This document shows, in pieces, positions 44,941-57,781 of a stretch of DNA of 64,000 nucleotides. The stretch comes from Trichuris trichiura (taxonomy: Eukaryota; Nematoda; Enoplea; Trichinellida; Trichuridae). The stretch's first letter is position 1; every line of letters starts with the position of its first letter. Location: contig JBAJFE010000060.1 of the NCBI GenBank assembly GCA_037903355.1, positions 992,001 to 1,056,000 of the forward strand. The letters run 5' to 3'. The position numbers were made by a program, and so were the translations under genes. The notes beneath the pieces are model-generated. The model saw only the letters and a list, made by a program, of their open reading frames with translations. It did not search any database and had not been told where the DNA came from.

Positions 44941-46440
44941 CAATTCAAATGAGACGTGTGGCGTATGCGATGCACTAATAAACTGGTTATACGATCTGAT
45001 AACCGCTGATAAAGCAAACAGGTGTAATTTCCTGAATATAGGGTAGTGGGTGTGCCTGCTTGCAGAACTGCCCTTAGATGCGGTCACGAAATCTCTGAAA
45101 CGTTTGTACTGTTTAAAAATAAATAATATTTATTTAGTTTGAAACAAGCTGCTAGGACGCTGCATTATAGGTCGTTGGAACTTTTGGATAGGAAGTCTTC
45201 GCTGCAATTAGTCTTCAACTCCGCGGGAAGCATAGAGCGTCTACTTTTCATTTTCTCGGTTTTATTACGTGAGCTTATTAAGTGGCAGTGGATTTAGAGA
45301 CTTCTTAGCGTGACTGAAATAGGGAGCTATTTTTCTGCCGATTGCAGGATATGGCGACTACGGAAAGGCGAGATATAAGATAAACATTTGTTTAGCTTTC
45401 AACTGAATAAAAATCTTTAAAAAGATACTTTGAGGAAAACCGTTACGAAGCTAACCAGTTTTCAATATCTTGACCACATCAGGCATTAACTTGTTAGCAA
45501 CTGCACCCTTATCCTTAAGGCAATTCATTTAGAATCAGATAAGAGCCCTCAACGCGCCTTAATGAAGTTGCCGTTTTTAGATACAGAAAATTGGGTCATA
45601 TAGGCGCGGAAAAGTTTATGCTGCTCCCTTGAAACGTTGCTGAGTCAACTTAGCATTGATGAGTTTTCTCAATTTGTCCTGAAAGTGCTCGATTGTCAAA
45701 TTTCCAAGCTTCCATCGCCCTGATGCATTAACAGGACAAAGAGACGGAAGTTGGCTGCTTTACGGTAAGGTTAAATAATCAGTTCACTTTAACGCGTTTT
45801 CACGGTCAAAATGATTAATCAATCGCAAACTGGTGCCGGGCTGAGTGCTCCGACGCTACATTCCGCTTTAGTCAAAAATAAAGAAAGAAGTTCCGCCGTG
45901 GTACGAAGGCGCACGGCCGAAAGTTTTCATCGTTTGAAGCGCACACGCGTGCGTACATGTTAAGAAGGCGAAATTTGTCTTGCAGTCTAGCAAGCTCTCA
46001 GCATATGTCTGGCATGGAAAGGCGCAACAATTAATTGTCGCCTACTATTAGTTAAGTAGCCTGCAAATCACTAAAACTGTAGTTCTTATCAACAACTCGT
46101 GGTGAACACGCATTCATCTCGTTGATAAGCGCTTTCGTTTGGTGCTACCAGTTCAGTTGGTTTCATTAAAACGAGCACAAGTAGCTGGTGGTAAGTCGAT
46201 TCCCTCCCCGCCGTCGAAATGCGGCAGTTCTTTCTTTCCCAACAGTTGAAGCAACAATGCTCTAAAAGCTGAGCCGCTCCGCAGCGGCGTCCGACTTTGT
46301 TTTTATACTTGCCTTAAATAGAAAGTGTACATTTATTTGCCGTTTAATTAGGTGCGTGCGCGTGTTTGTACTTCTCAATTTTAGCAGCCAAATAAATCAT
46401 CTTTATCAATAGACATACGGTGATTGGGAGTCTGGAAATA

Positions 46441-46887
46441 ATGTCCCGCATTCAGCAAGCGTTTCGTGGTGCTCAACGCCTTCACAGTTTGGTCCGTTCG
46501 GCTAAACCAGTTGGAATTTTGTGGTCTCCAACCAAGGCAGCGGCCTATGGACGGCTGACCGCCGTCGCGCTTCAGCAGAAGAGATGGTATAAGATCGCCA
46601 AGCCGCCGGAAATGCAGAAAGAGGAACGCAAATGGACTAAGGAAATGGTCAATGAACGCGTCATAGAAATAATCTCGGGTTTCCATCGATTATCCGGTGA
46701 AAAGTCCGTAACTCCAAGCACTCATTTGGTCAATGATTTGGGTTTGGACAGTTTGGACCACGTGGAAGTGGTATCGGCTCTTGAAGAGGAATTTGGCTTG
46801 GAAATTCCCGACTCCGACAGCGAAAAGCTTCTCACTGTTCATGAGATTGGTCAGTACATTTGCCAGAAGGCAAATGTTACCGAGTGA
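46441..46887 (+). CDS. Mitochondrial acyl carrier protein (NDUFAB1 type)
   Basis: Mitochondrial ACP carries acyl chains on a phosphopantetheine arm. It supports type II fatty-acid and lipoate synthesis, is part of respiratory complex I, and activates LYR proteins. Single exon, 148 aa. The first 55-60 residues are basic and hydroxylated (a mitochondrial targeting peptide, ending near KRWYK). The ACP domain carries DLGLDSLDHVEVVSALEEEF; the Ser of DSLD is the modification site. The helix-four region IPDSDSEKLLTVHEIGQYI matches the family. The ATG at 46441 is chosen because it begins the targeting peptide. A ttttag acceptor-like site about 60 bp upstream (46379-46384) may be a leader or trans-splice site. 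Confidence 0.96.
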   Translation: MSRIQQAFRGAQRLHSLVRSAKPVGILWSPTKAAAYGRLTAVALQQKRWYKIAKPPEMQKEERKWTKEMVNERVIEIISGFHRLSGEKSVTPSTHLVNDLGLDSLDHVEVVSALEEEFGLEIPDSDSEKLLTVHEIGQYICQKANVTE

Positions 46888-48057
46888 ATAATATTTCGGC
46901 CACAATCAGCACTTCAATTACTTTTGCTAGCCTGCGTTGCTTATTATCGAAAAACCTTTGGTTGCTTACTGGGTTCCGGTGTATAACCATTTTGTTTTTG
47001 TCAGAAGATGTTTCGACCTTGGCATATACGTCTTTTTTACGTAAACACGCAGCGCTTGTTATTTGCTAGTCTTTGATACAATTAAAGTTATTCGTTGGAA
47101 TAGCCTTGTCGATTGGTTGACTAATGGCGAAAATGATCGCGTTTATCGTGAATTTGGCGTGCAGATTTTCAGAACAGATAATAATAATTTCCGCAAGGCA
47201 GTGCCGGCATTTTCAGGCTTATCAGACTTCCCGTTATCGTCAATCCGCATAGTCTTATCTACGACAATGTTGGAGATTAACATTGCAAGATTAGACGTCC
47301 AAAGGTAAGCAACTTTATTTGCATAAAGATCAGTAAAGCGCTTGAAGAATTCGTAGCAGCAACGTATCTTAGCTGTTGCTCATTCGGCAGCAAAATGAGT
47401 AGTCCCACTTTGAGCGTTACTATCACTGTTAAACAGAAATCAAGTTCAATATACTACTTACCCATTAATCCACGTATTTCGCACCGCATTGCGTTCCTAT
47501 TCGAAAAGGCATGAATTTCATTCCATCCGAAGAATGCGTAAGGCGTAGAATACTAGTTTATTATGGTCTGTTGCTCATCGCGTAAGCTACAAGTACTTTA
47601 TATCCCAAAATGGCGTTATTCACCCTTACCTAAATGTTGTAATTTTAATGCTCGCCCAGTAATTGTAATTTGTTGCATTTTTCTTTAAAGAATTTGCGAC
47701 TGCGGGTCCACATTTTTCTCATTTTTTTCCCTAAGAATTTAGACTTTGCCTCAACGCGCGCGCTGTATCCCGTTTCGCTTCTTTTGCTGCAAAGGCTTCA
47801 ATTTCGCTTGCTGCAGATCAAATTTGGTTTATTCCTTTTTTCCGGCTCTCTCAACACAAATAACGTTCCAACCGAGTGGCGGGAATTGGCAAGGCGCCTT
47901 TGACAATTTTGTGAACAATGGCAAAAATGTTAATATCATTGAACGGAAAGAAGATTTTCGGCTGCCGGCGCTAAACGTGAATGCAATTATTATTCTTCTT
48001 TTTTACAGCGAACAACAACGCGGTAAGAAAAAATAATGACAAAGTGTTGCGTAATGG
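46888..48057. other. Intergenic region between ACP and the NOAH-like gene
   Basis: About 1.2 kb between convergent genes. Two stretches, near 47110-47165 and 47900-47960, share an AATGGC(A/G)AAAATG context, but neither belongs to a clear gene. Confidence 0.45.
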
Positions 48058-51000
48058 CTACATTAGTCTGTCGCCTTTTTTCAGTTTTGAACGTCTGGTC
48101 ATGATCAGCCCTATAGCTATGCACTGGGTTATGGCAACCATGCCCAAAAAGGAAGAAACTCCAACAAAGGTGGACTTTGGGAAGCAAACTCTTACTTTCT
48201 CTTCGCCATTTGAGGTAACGTCTAAAATTTGTATTGATACTATGGAATGTTCATCCTTCTTTTTTTTACCTATGAAGTCGGTGCCGTCTACTTGATGAGG
48301 AATGTATTGCCTGGCAGCTTGCTTGACTATTTCTTCTTCTTGCGGATCGACAATGACGAAAGTTGTAAGAGCTGATGATCGTTTTGGCACTATATACTCT
48401 TCGGTAACAACTGAAACGTCATTGCCGGATGTAGGGCAGCTCATTTGAAATTTGACAATATTGGATACATACTTTTATCAGCGTCGCTGCTGAATACCAA
48501 ATTTACCGGAATGTCATTGTCTAGAACATTGCGCTTCTTTCTTCCGTACGATTGTTCCTCTCGTCCTCCAATGTTGCATACGGCCTAAGAAATGGAATAT
48601 GGGCTTGCAAAGAGATGGGGAAAAGAAAGAAAGTGTTTTTTTGTCAAACGACACTTACAGGCTTGCATGAGCCTTGACAGATGTCTAGTTGACATATGAT
48701 ACGAACAGTTCGACTTCCGTCAAATCGAAAGGCTTGCAGAGGCGCCACTTTGGTCGAATTACTCAGCATCTTAACTGTTCCAGGCATAAGCTTTTCCGCT
48801 ACGGCGGGAGTAGGACACCCATCTTCGATTAGCTTTAACGTGCTCACAATTGGTGCTCTTTCAACAGGGCACATTTCCGCAGTACAACCGGCAAGCTTTG
48901 CTCCGTACGCGCTGCCGCCGACTAGTTCTTTGGTTCCGTCTGGTGTAGGGCAAACAGGTAAGAAGATTTTATGCTTTGCTCTGTTACGTACCTTCCTTTG
49001 AAACGTAAGGACTTTTCGGGCTGTCTCCTCGCTCGGCAACGCATTGCTTGACGAAGAAGTCGAGCGTCGAATCTTGAACCATCATTTCCCATTTTAGCTC
49101 TAACATTTCTCCAAGCTTCGCTTGGAGTACATTCTGTCCATTGCCGGCCATGTTCATGACAACAGGGCTGGACAGCTCCACCTTACCGCGCGGGTGGATA
49201 TTCGACGGTACTGGGCCCCTAATAGACAGATATAAAGCGTCACCTATTTCTGTACGACAAAGTTGACTCCCCCATCTACGGACTAGCTTTTTAATAAGTT
49301 ATTCTTACAAAGAATAACCTATTAAAAAGCTTTCATGTTGAGCTAATTTTCCTTTCATCATTTTGTAAGTACATTGAAACCCTTCTTGCTAGGCTAGTCT
49401 TATCTTAAGCACGGAAATAACTTTTTCAGCAGGCAAAGGCATCAGCTCGTATTATTCTCTCAAAAAATTCAATCGATATTTCATATGCTACTGCCCTACG
49501 TTTTCGGCTGTTATAAGCTTTGTTAGTAGCCTGAACGTCTTAATCTCTACAGTCTATCCGCAGAGTCTTTTGTTAAGGAAGTTTCCGAGGTAGAGCAAAG
49601 CTTTCTTTCCCCTCCGAACCTTGAGCATTAATTAACGAAGCAGCGCGACTATAGTTGCGCTACATTCCTTTGCGCTTGACGGGGCCAAATTTAAATGGGC
49701 AGAAAATGTCCTAGTTAGCTTTTGTGAATGAACTCCACTCCAAGACAAGATGTTCCTGCCGTCGTCAATGATTAAGGCGGGCTTCGGGTCGATACTCTCC
49801 AAATTCGGCGGTCATTGGACTACTTACTAATGACCGCTGCGAACTTATTATGCTTTGGCATTGCTTCCCGCCGTGCGAAAGTATTCATTAAGCACAGCAC
49901 TTACTCTGCGTGCAGTTGAGCTTCAGTTTGAACCTTCTTGGCTTGTACGCTACTGTAATCGCAAGTCACTTCGTAGATTTCGTCCATGCTTGTCACAAGT
50001 CCAGGAATGCCCAGGTTGTTTGTTTGAACCACTACAACTGCCTTATACGTACCGTTATTCTTTAAAAAAAAGTTTTATCGAGAATGTACGAGTAGTCGGA
50101 AATAGACTTACGAATTCGACAAGTCCACAATCCCTAATGGGAAGCGTTGGCGGAGGTAGAAGTTTGTGGGGACCCTTTTTGTGCACTTCCGGTTTACCCG
50201 CTGCATAGGCACTTTGAACCTGAGTTGCGGGAGAAGGTTGACCATAGGCTCCTGTAGGTACTGGAGGCGCTGGTGACGATACGTAGGAGCTGGCCTGCTG
50301 GTATGCTTGACGCTTATCCCGCAAATTAGCTTCGCACGCTCCACCAGGGCAAGGTTGAGGTATCTTATGGGGTTCAATTGAGGATAATGGGAATCCAAGG
50401 TGCAGCATGGCCGTATTTGAATCCTTTACCTCAACGCGGCATGTATCATATTTCATCTTGACAAAAACGGCGCCCGTGAAAGGCTCCTCCTTTGTAACCT
50501 GCAAAGGCAACAACATCAAAGAGGAAAATGTGGCAGGGGCGTAATTTTCACCTTCACTTTCATGCCGTCAAAATTGCAAATGGTTTGCATCTCGCCCGCT
50601 CCGCAGACTTTTGAATAGAAGCTCATCGTGGCACTTTCTTTTGTTGCGCCTCCTTCTTCTAATAAATGGCACGCTCCTATTTCGTTGTCGTAGTTGACCG
50701 ATTGACATCTGCACAAGTAAGGAGGGGAATATTCCAAAATTGATCAATCCCTTTGAAACGACTTACTGTCCTTCGTTTAGGCATTCCGCTAAACAGTCGG
50801 GTAATGCAGTGGGCTCTTTTAGCTTTCTGATTACATTGGCTGAGCTGGCTTTGTTCATTGTATGGTCAAAGGCATAGACGCAACCGGATATGGTACCTGA
50901 AATGATGTTATACCATTGCGTAGGCGTAGGGTCATTGCTTCGTTGCTTACCAGGGATGCATATATGTTCAAAGTAGTCGGTAGATCGGGATTGGATTAGC

Positions 51001-53658
51001 GGTGTGCTGAGCCTATTCGTGAACAACAGTTCGCAAGAACCGGATGTTGTATCAAAATTCATTGATCGGCACTTTTCCGGAAAGCTCTCCCGACAGCTTA
51101 AAGCAAAAAGCCGACTTCCATTAAATAAGGAGCACTTTTGTTGGCTTACCTTCTCAGGCAACTTGCCGCGGATCCTGATATTTTTTGCAGCGTGTTGTTG
51201 ACCGTGACAGGCAATTGAGATTCGGCCATACGAATACTGGTAGCGGAAGTTTGCTCGGGACATTGGTCCTCTTCCTCTGCAAGCAAAAAGAGGCGAAAAA
51301 TTAATGGGCCCAAATCATTTGCTAAATTGTTTACTTGTCAGGCAAGTTATGCTAAAGTAGTCGACTTTAAAGCCTTCGGACTCTTGGACGAATAAGTCGG
51401 GTTTATTGACGTGAGTCTCAGTGTTTAGAATGCAGTCCAGCTCGTCGTAGTAGTACATCAATGACATACACTTAAAATCTGATCCTGCTTCCACTGGCGG
51501 GCTAGAAAAGGATTTATCAAGCGCAAAGCTGACTCGTTCGTATAGCATTTAGAATTGCGTGCAGCTTCTTACCTAAGGCATATGTCCTGACATTTGGTTA
51601 CGGATGGAACATTTTCAATGACGTAAGCGGCATATCCAACGAGCAGATGCTGTGGATGCCTGATGAAGGACGGAACTTGACGGCATGTTGCCTTTGCTGA
51701 AGGAAAAAAAAAGAATTTGTTTTTTTGCTCACACTCATTGGCAATACGTCGTTCCTTTCTTACATGTGTAGCACTGTTTTTCGTAGTAATCAAAGCCTGG
51801 GGCGTTTACTACTTTGGAGCGTCCCATTGGCTCTAGGCGATCGTCGGAAAGGATGCAACTGCCGCTGGCCTCGTTGTACATGAATGACTTGCAATTGTAG
51901 CTGCCCTCTCGTCCAATACGATGGGTGCACAAGTATTCGCATGCCAAAAAGGAGAGTCCGTCCAGCTTAACGCCCTGGTCAATTTTCGCGCCTTCAGTTT
52001 TTGTATACTGCATGACCGAGTCGCCGGAGCAGCTGGCTAAACAAAAAAGACTTTTACTTTTGGTCCATTTGTTCATTTTGAAAATTGGCTTAGTACTCTT
52101 TAATTATTTTTTTATACTTCCATAGCTCTTACTGTATTCAAGTCTATGTCCAAGTTTGGGAAATGCAAAACAAATGTTGCCTTTGCTGCATTTTAGAGGT
52201 GCCCCGCCGTGGGTGCAAGAAACAATCCATCCTATCCTGATGAAATGTGACGGTTCGCTCTTAACCGCAGTTTTTTTTTTAAGCTTATGTTTATGAATTA
52301 AATATATCTTCATAAACGCGCTAAGGCAGCTAGAGAAAGTTTTATGGGGACGCTGAAATGATGATGCTTACCTCCCGCGCAGTTGCTGTCGAAATAGACG
52401 ACGCTGTCTTTGTTTTCTTCGACAAACAAATCCGGTCGTTGATACTTGGTTTCCGTATTCAGTATGCAATCTTTGTCGTCCGGATAAAACATGGCCGATT
52501 GGCAAGGAAAGCCGAAGCTTTGTACGCTCTCCAGACAGCTCTGCAATTAGAGCGGAGAAGATTGAAACGCGTTAAATTATTTCCAACGGAATGCGCTCAC
52601 CTTCCAACATTCCTGCATTGACGCGGAGGAAACAATTTGCTTCGCGTATCCGACCAAAATCTTCTGCGAAATCAGCTCGAAGGCAAAAGGCGACGAGCAA
52701 GCCTGATTGGCTGCAAACGGGTTGTTGAACTTTTGGATTTTGATTATTTCACGTTGAGCTTACATTTCACGCAACCCTTTTGGTAGAATGCGGGCCCGGA
52801 AGAATCCCGTAAGCTTTCCAAATTTACATCACCAACCAGACGGCACATTTTTGCCTGAGGGTCGTATTCGTATCCCGCGCACGAGATATCCCCGCCTGAT
52901 TCGTCCTGAAACATTTACGAGACGTGAAAGAGGGCGTCCATTGCAGACCTGCTCGACTGCGCACCTTATTCATTTTGCACATGTAACTGCATTCTTCTAT
53001 AGTTTTGCCGCTTTGTGTTTTGGCTGAACTACTTTCCGACAAGCTCTTGCCTTGATGCAGGATAAATATGGGTGTTTCATCCGAAGAGCAACTTGACTGG
53101 ACGGCTGAAATAAATACGTGAGCCAAGCTCAAAAGAAGCCCATTGTGTCAAGTTCCAGCTAAATCCGGCTTTGTATTTCCTTGTTTGGCATGGTTGTACT
53201 CGAAACGTTTGGTGAGAAGAAAGGCAGGTCTTACAGCTTTGTTTATGCAAATTCGGGATGGAATAATCCTTATCCTGTCAACAGCTTGTGTACAAAAGGT
53301 TAAAGTGAGCGATTTTTTTTCACGTGTTATGTAAAAACGACTGAGTACGTACGTAGCGCCGTTCCGTTAATGTGTTGAATGTTTAACTGCGAAAGTTTTT
53401 AACCTTATTTGGTAAAATGAAAATTGAGGCAACCTGTGACTTATATAGGCCGTAGGAAGATGTTGGATACTTACGAATGGCAAGTGCTCCGGGACGAGCT
53501 GGCTTTACATTCTCCTCTGCTACTTGATGCGGTGGAGCTTCGGTGGCCATTGAGCTTTCCTCCTCCGCTTCCTCCTCTTTCTGAGTATGCGTCATCCTTG
53601 GGAGGAGTAGAGCCGTAATGAAAAAGGGCAAAAGGCAACCAAGATTGTATGGGCGCAT
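48058..53658 (-). CDS. noah-1: NOAH/NompA-type PAN-apple and ZP-domain transmembrane protein
   Basis: Apical extracellular-matrix protein; NOAH-1/NompA link epidermis or sensory cilia to cuticle. Eighteen minus-strand exons: 53658-53475, 53104-52965, 52905-52764, 52710-52601, 52540-52372, 52036-51764, 51696-51573, 51501-51335, 51276-51150, 51096-50951, 50896-50767, 50708-50552, 50498-50112, 50059-49905, 49218-48992, 48939-48659, 48584-48473 and 48410-48058. This gives 1127 aa in unbroken phase. A signal peptide (LLPFFITALLL) leads into about six PAN/apple domains, each with the YxxxxxxC..C pattern and DLFVxE motifs. A ZP domain follows, from CNFDGMKVK to CQLDICQGSC, then a furin-type site GRKKRN, a linker, and a membrane segment (GVSSFLGMVAITQCIAIGLIM) with a basic tail. 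The last exon may hide a 49-bp in-frame intron after IG. The symbol is the likely nematode orthologue; noah-2 is the alternative. Confidence 0.88.
49285..49331. repeat. Short perfect hairpin in a NOAH-like intron
   Basis: Arms of about 22 nt (49285-49306 and 49311-49331) with a 4-nt loop and one mismatch; the outer ends read AGCTTTTTAATA and TATTAAAAAGCT. It sits in the 686-bp intron between exons 14 and 15. It may be a small palindromic insertion. Confidence 0.6.
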
Positions 53659-55667
53659 TATCGTTGCTTTAGCTTTGTTAGGGTAGCGTATGACGAAACG
53701 TTGACTGGGTGTCAACCGCCAGAGCGGCGAAGAGAGCGGGTCGAATACTAAGTCCAAACTGAACTAATGCGAAGACGACGACGACGACCAAAGAGCAAAG
53801 AAGGTTAAAAGATTTTTAAATGGCGTTGAACATGGTCATTGACACGCCTGGTTGTCGATGTGCCATGCTTTCACCTTCACCTTTTGGGGTTGTTGTGTCA
53901 GTCACACATGGCGGCACTGAACAATGAGAATCGTTTAACTGCAGTCCGTTCAGGCAGGTACAGGAATTTGTTTTTTTTGATTGACACTTCACCGTCGCTC
54001 TACCCTACGCTATTTGATGAATTAATTGTTTGCACTCCAAAGCGTGTTCACGCTTTCAAGCGTCACCTGCAGCTGATAAACTAATTTTCACCCTACGAGA
54101 TAAATGCCCCTAATTTGCATAAATACATCCCTGCACCTATGTATGTTTTTTTCTTAGCTTATTCCTAGATCGTCACACGCATACACGTCGAAAGGCTTTG
54201 TACGCGGTCGTAGATGTTATTGGTATAAAGATGCTGACATACTCTGTTAGGCCGTTTGAACGGGAACTGCACGGGGAAGCAAAGTGACATTTGCAAAGGT
54301 CTTAGTCGCCGTCTTGCGCTTTGGCAACGTAACCTTGACATGCTATAGTCGTAGGCGGAAGATTCAGGTGACGACGCCGCCTCAGTGGAACTTCGGCATT
54401 TGACCTCTGTTGAATAATGACACTCCGGCATGGCTGCATGATCTCCTTTTGAGGCATTGTTTTTTCCACACCTCCGCATTTGCGTCATATGCAGTTGTGA
54501 CCCGCTGCGTAAGGCAGCGTGAACTTTCGTAGATTTTATTTGCCTTAGGGGACATTTGTTTGCTCATTTATTAAGGAATGCAGATGATGTGTTGCCGTTG
54601 CGTATGCTAAGAACGAAAACGAACGAGCAGTCATGCAGATTTCTCTTCAAGGTGCAATTCCGTCATGTTTTGTTTTCGTCAAAGTTTGTCAACACGCTTC
54701 TTCTTCGAGCAGCAGTCGATCTGTGCACTTGTAAAATAAGGTTAACTGCAGTAGCTCAATTGCAGTGTTTACTATTCCCGCCCATTTTCGAAGTAATGTT
54801 TAGCGCGAAGAGAAGGCTAGCAAATCTGTATATTTATGTTGTCTTTGATTAGTTTACTTCGAAGGCCCACCAGCGCCTTGTTCTTAATTGAAGAAAATCC
54901 ATTTTCTATATATGTCCATGCTTTATTTGATAATAATGTTAGAATGTATTAATCTACGGCACCTACTTGTAATCGCGCATGTACGGAAGAACTTTTTGCA
55001 TCCTTCTTAATATCCATTCCGTTTTTGGTTAATACCTGAAGCGAACGCGGCTCTTAGCGTTGCTCAGTGCTGCACGCAGTAATTTGTAAGCACGGTTAGG
55101 ATCATTGTATAGTGAAAAATTACGAGTATTCCATTACGAGTCTATTGCGAAAAGAACAAAGACAATAATGCAAAGTAAGGCAGCACGCTAACTTTCATCG
55201 CGCGTTGATAATTCGCCTTAGTTTTTTCGATGCTTCAAGAACGTTCTGCAAAAGCTACGATTTGATGTAAACGAGAAAGCGGGAAATTGCCAGACTGCAT
55301 TTGGCCTGCATAATAAAGCGAAGTATAAACTTTCCCGCCTGTATTTGCTGCTAAACTTTCAATGGTTTGTCCGTCAAATACTTCTTTTTCTTTAAGTTAA
55401 AATAATTTTTGGTTGAATTTTCACCTGTATAGTTGTAGCACCGCTTAGAGAGTATATACACGCATATTTCGAGCTTCAATTTCATCGCGGGTGACTTTTG
55501 TGCATACTGATGATGTTCTTTTTAGATTAAGCGACATTATTTATTATTTTCTTGAAAATTATAGCGAAGTAAGGCAGTCCACCAGCGAGTAATGCAGTCT
55601 TTAGAACTTTTTGTCATTCGCAGTGTCAGAAGTAAGAAAACAAAGTCCCAACAAACAGTACTGACCA
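53659..55667. other. Upstream region of the NOAH-like gene
   Basis: About 2 kb holding the NOAH-like promoter and the 3' flank of the next minus-strand gene. A short GAC repeat lies near 53774. No gene is recognised. Confidence 0.5.
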
Positions 55668-56919
55668 TTATTCACGTTCGCCAAGAGCAAAAGCCACTGT
55701 TGCGAACTGTTGCACCGTTTGGACGTCCCTGTGTCGAAGAATGCGCAGGCCGGAATCAATAATATCCCGAGTATTATCCAAATGACGTTCCTTAAGCCCA
55801 TCCTCTTTGCATCTAAAGGTAAAAAGCAATTGGGCATTTTCGGAAAATAGTTCGTTCATTTTTTACCGTCTTATTAATTCCCAGCCGGTCAGCAAGGCAA
55901 TATCCCGCCAAGATTGTTCAATATCGTCAACTGATTGGCCCTGTTCTTCTCTGAGAAGATTAAGTTGTTCTCCTTAAAGGGCATCTCTTCTATTTTATAG
56001 AAGCGAGCAACCAAAAAGGTCATTACCAAAAGCCGTCAAAGCATCTACTGTTTTGTACATGTCAACATGATCCACCTGTTCCATCAGCTGCTTATAATAA
56101 CAGAGGATTGTGGAAGCAGCGAATATGGAAGGATCCAGTGAAGCTGTTGCCGCTGTTGGACGAACGTTTGCTTTTATCTACAATGTAAGTGCGTAGTTTG
56201 TTAGTTTATTTGTTTTTATGCTTATTATTGAGCATTCGGAAAGTAGTCTAACAACCTACCTTAACTGTGTCTGTTTCAAGGCACAAGTTTTGTACCTCTA
56301 AAGTCTGAAGAGCGACCACTTGTTGTTTGTCCAATACGCCAATGGCGGCGTTGGCTGACTGCTGAAGAATAAGCGAATTTTCGTGAGTGCTGCTTATTCC
56401 AGGCACATTTCCATCCGGATGGAATCGTTGTATCCATCCGATAAAATTTGCCAGCGAATCGGTATGTCTGCAATTGGGTAAGCTGAAGGATTAAGTTAAA
56501 GTCAATACGTTCTACCGAGTAACTCCTTTTGCAAAAATTGATACGTCAGTAAGCGAGACGAATTTGTGAAGAAACGTAGCAACTGCTTTTGCCGTTTCTA
56601 CGATGGAATGTGAGCCCAAAGCCGTAATCCGAGTCAGAGATGCGGCTAAAAAAGAAATAGAATTAATAAAGGTAAAAGATGAGATCATATAGATAAACAG
56701 CTCACCAGACGCATCCGTAGGCAGCCAGTAGCCATCGAGACTTCGAACTTCCGGGCAGTGTAGGCGCAACTGGTTGACTGCCGGCGAAAAAGGCGATTCT
56801 TTAGAAATATCCATGCTGAAAATGGAGTTAGATTTTGACGAGTCAAATCAGAGCAATTTCCGCTGGAAAAACGTTTCGAAATGGCGCGCATAAGAACAAA
56901 GCAATGCATAGGTTTCCAT
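55668..56919 (-). CDS. Unrecognised conserved-looking protein, about 295 aa
   Basis: Seven minus-strand exons, 56919-56873, 56815-56706, 56645-56516, 56482-56260, 56177-56027, 55948-55867 and 55812-55668, sum to 296 codons with consistent phases. This supports a real gene although I do not recognise the family. There is no signal peptide or membrane segment. The product looks mostly helical, with motifs such as LHCPEVRSLDGYW, DSLANFIGWIQRFHP and SWRDIALLTGWELIRRC. The C-terminal third is charged and could be an armadillo- or bundle-type fold. The first join (GAAAC|gttttt) uses a weak donor; if it is wrong, the protein starts at 56814 with MDISKESPF. The exon 5 acceptor (ctcagag) is also a choice made for frame. 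No function is proposed. Confidence 0.55.
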
Positions 56920-57781
56920 CTACAGTAGGGCAAATAAAAATTAAAGATATGCCAGTTGCATCAACATTGTCCACGTAGACCTATCGTAGACGATGGAAAA
57001 GTGTAGCAGCACCCTGATGATAACGTAAAGGTTAAGGACAATGTTGCATTTCGCTCAGCTACTCCTTATGGTAGCAAAAGGCCATATGGAAGAGCAATCC
57101 TTCTTGAGACGGAAATGCAAGTAGCAAATATTGGGCAAAGGAAAAGAGCGTATGTCCAACTTTGACCTGACCCATATTGTCAAGGTTATTTACCGCGTAC
57201 GACGAGGACATGGGTCGTTTTTATCTTGCGTGCAAATATGCGAGACAAATATGTTTGCTCAATTCTTCTGCTCGCCGGATCATGCGGGTTTTGAGCTAAT
57301 TACGACGCCAGTTGCCCACGCCATTGATTGGCTAATTTGTTGTAATTAATTTCATAGATTTTTAAACTCCCTAACAGTGATCAGAGTATACGAGAATACG
57401 GGGTATAAATGCTCACAAAGTTGTACCATTGGCGACAAAATATTACTTTGAAAAGTCTTTCCAAACGGTGAATATCCTAATCTGCCCAGTAGCGGCATTT
57501 TTTGTAAATCAGATATGTAGACGACATTTTTCTAACGTATGAGTGACCTCTGATACTTAAGAATTGAGTACCGTCTTAAACGTGCTTGCTTTAAAAGGTT
57601 AACGTATATCTGGAACTTCAGCTCATAGCTGCATATTTTTACTTTGCACTAAATCATAGTCAATCAGCTAAAATAGGAATAAGGAAAAGCTTAAATCGAC
57701 CGTACAGTTCCAATGTGCAGCCTGGCATTTTTCTTTGCTTAAGTCTTTTTCCCGGAGGCCGCAAACAACATACCGTAATCA
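56920..57781. other. Intergenic region
   Basis: About 0.85 kb upstream of the unrecognised gene. No gene or repeat stands out. Confidence 0.5.

Larger units (their letters stand above)
43250..46440. other. Intergenic region downstream of the RBX1 cluster
   Basis: About 3.2 kb. It contains the duplicated RBX1 3' flank (to about 43.75 kb), an inverted-repeat element at 44298-44534 and a promoter-like RBX1 remnant near 44891-44940. No gene is recognised. The promoter of the acyl carrier protein gene should lie near its right end. Confidence 0.5.
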
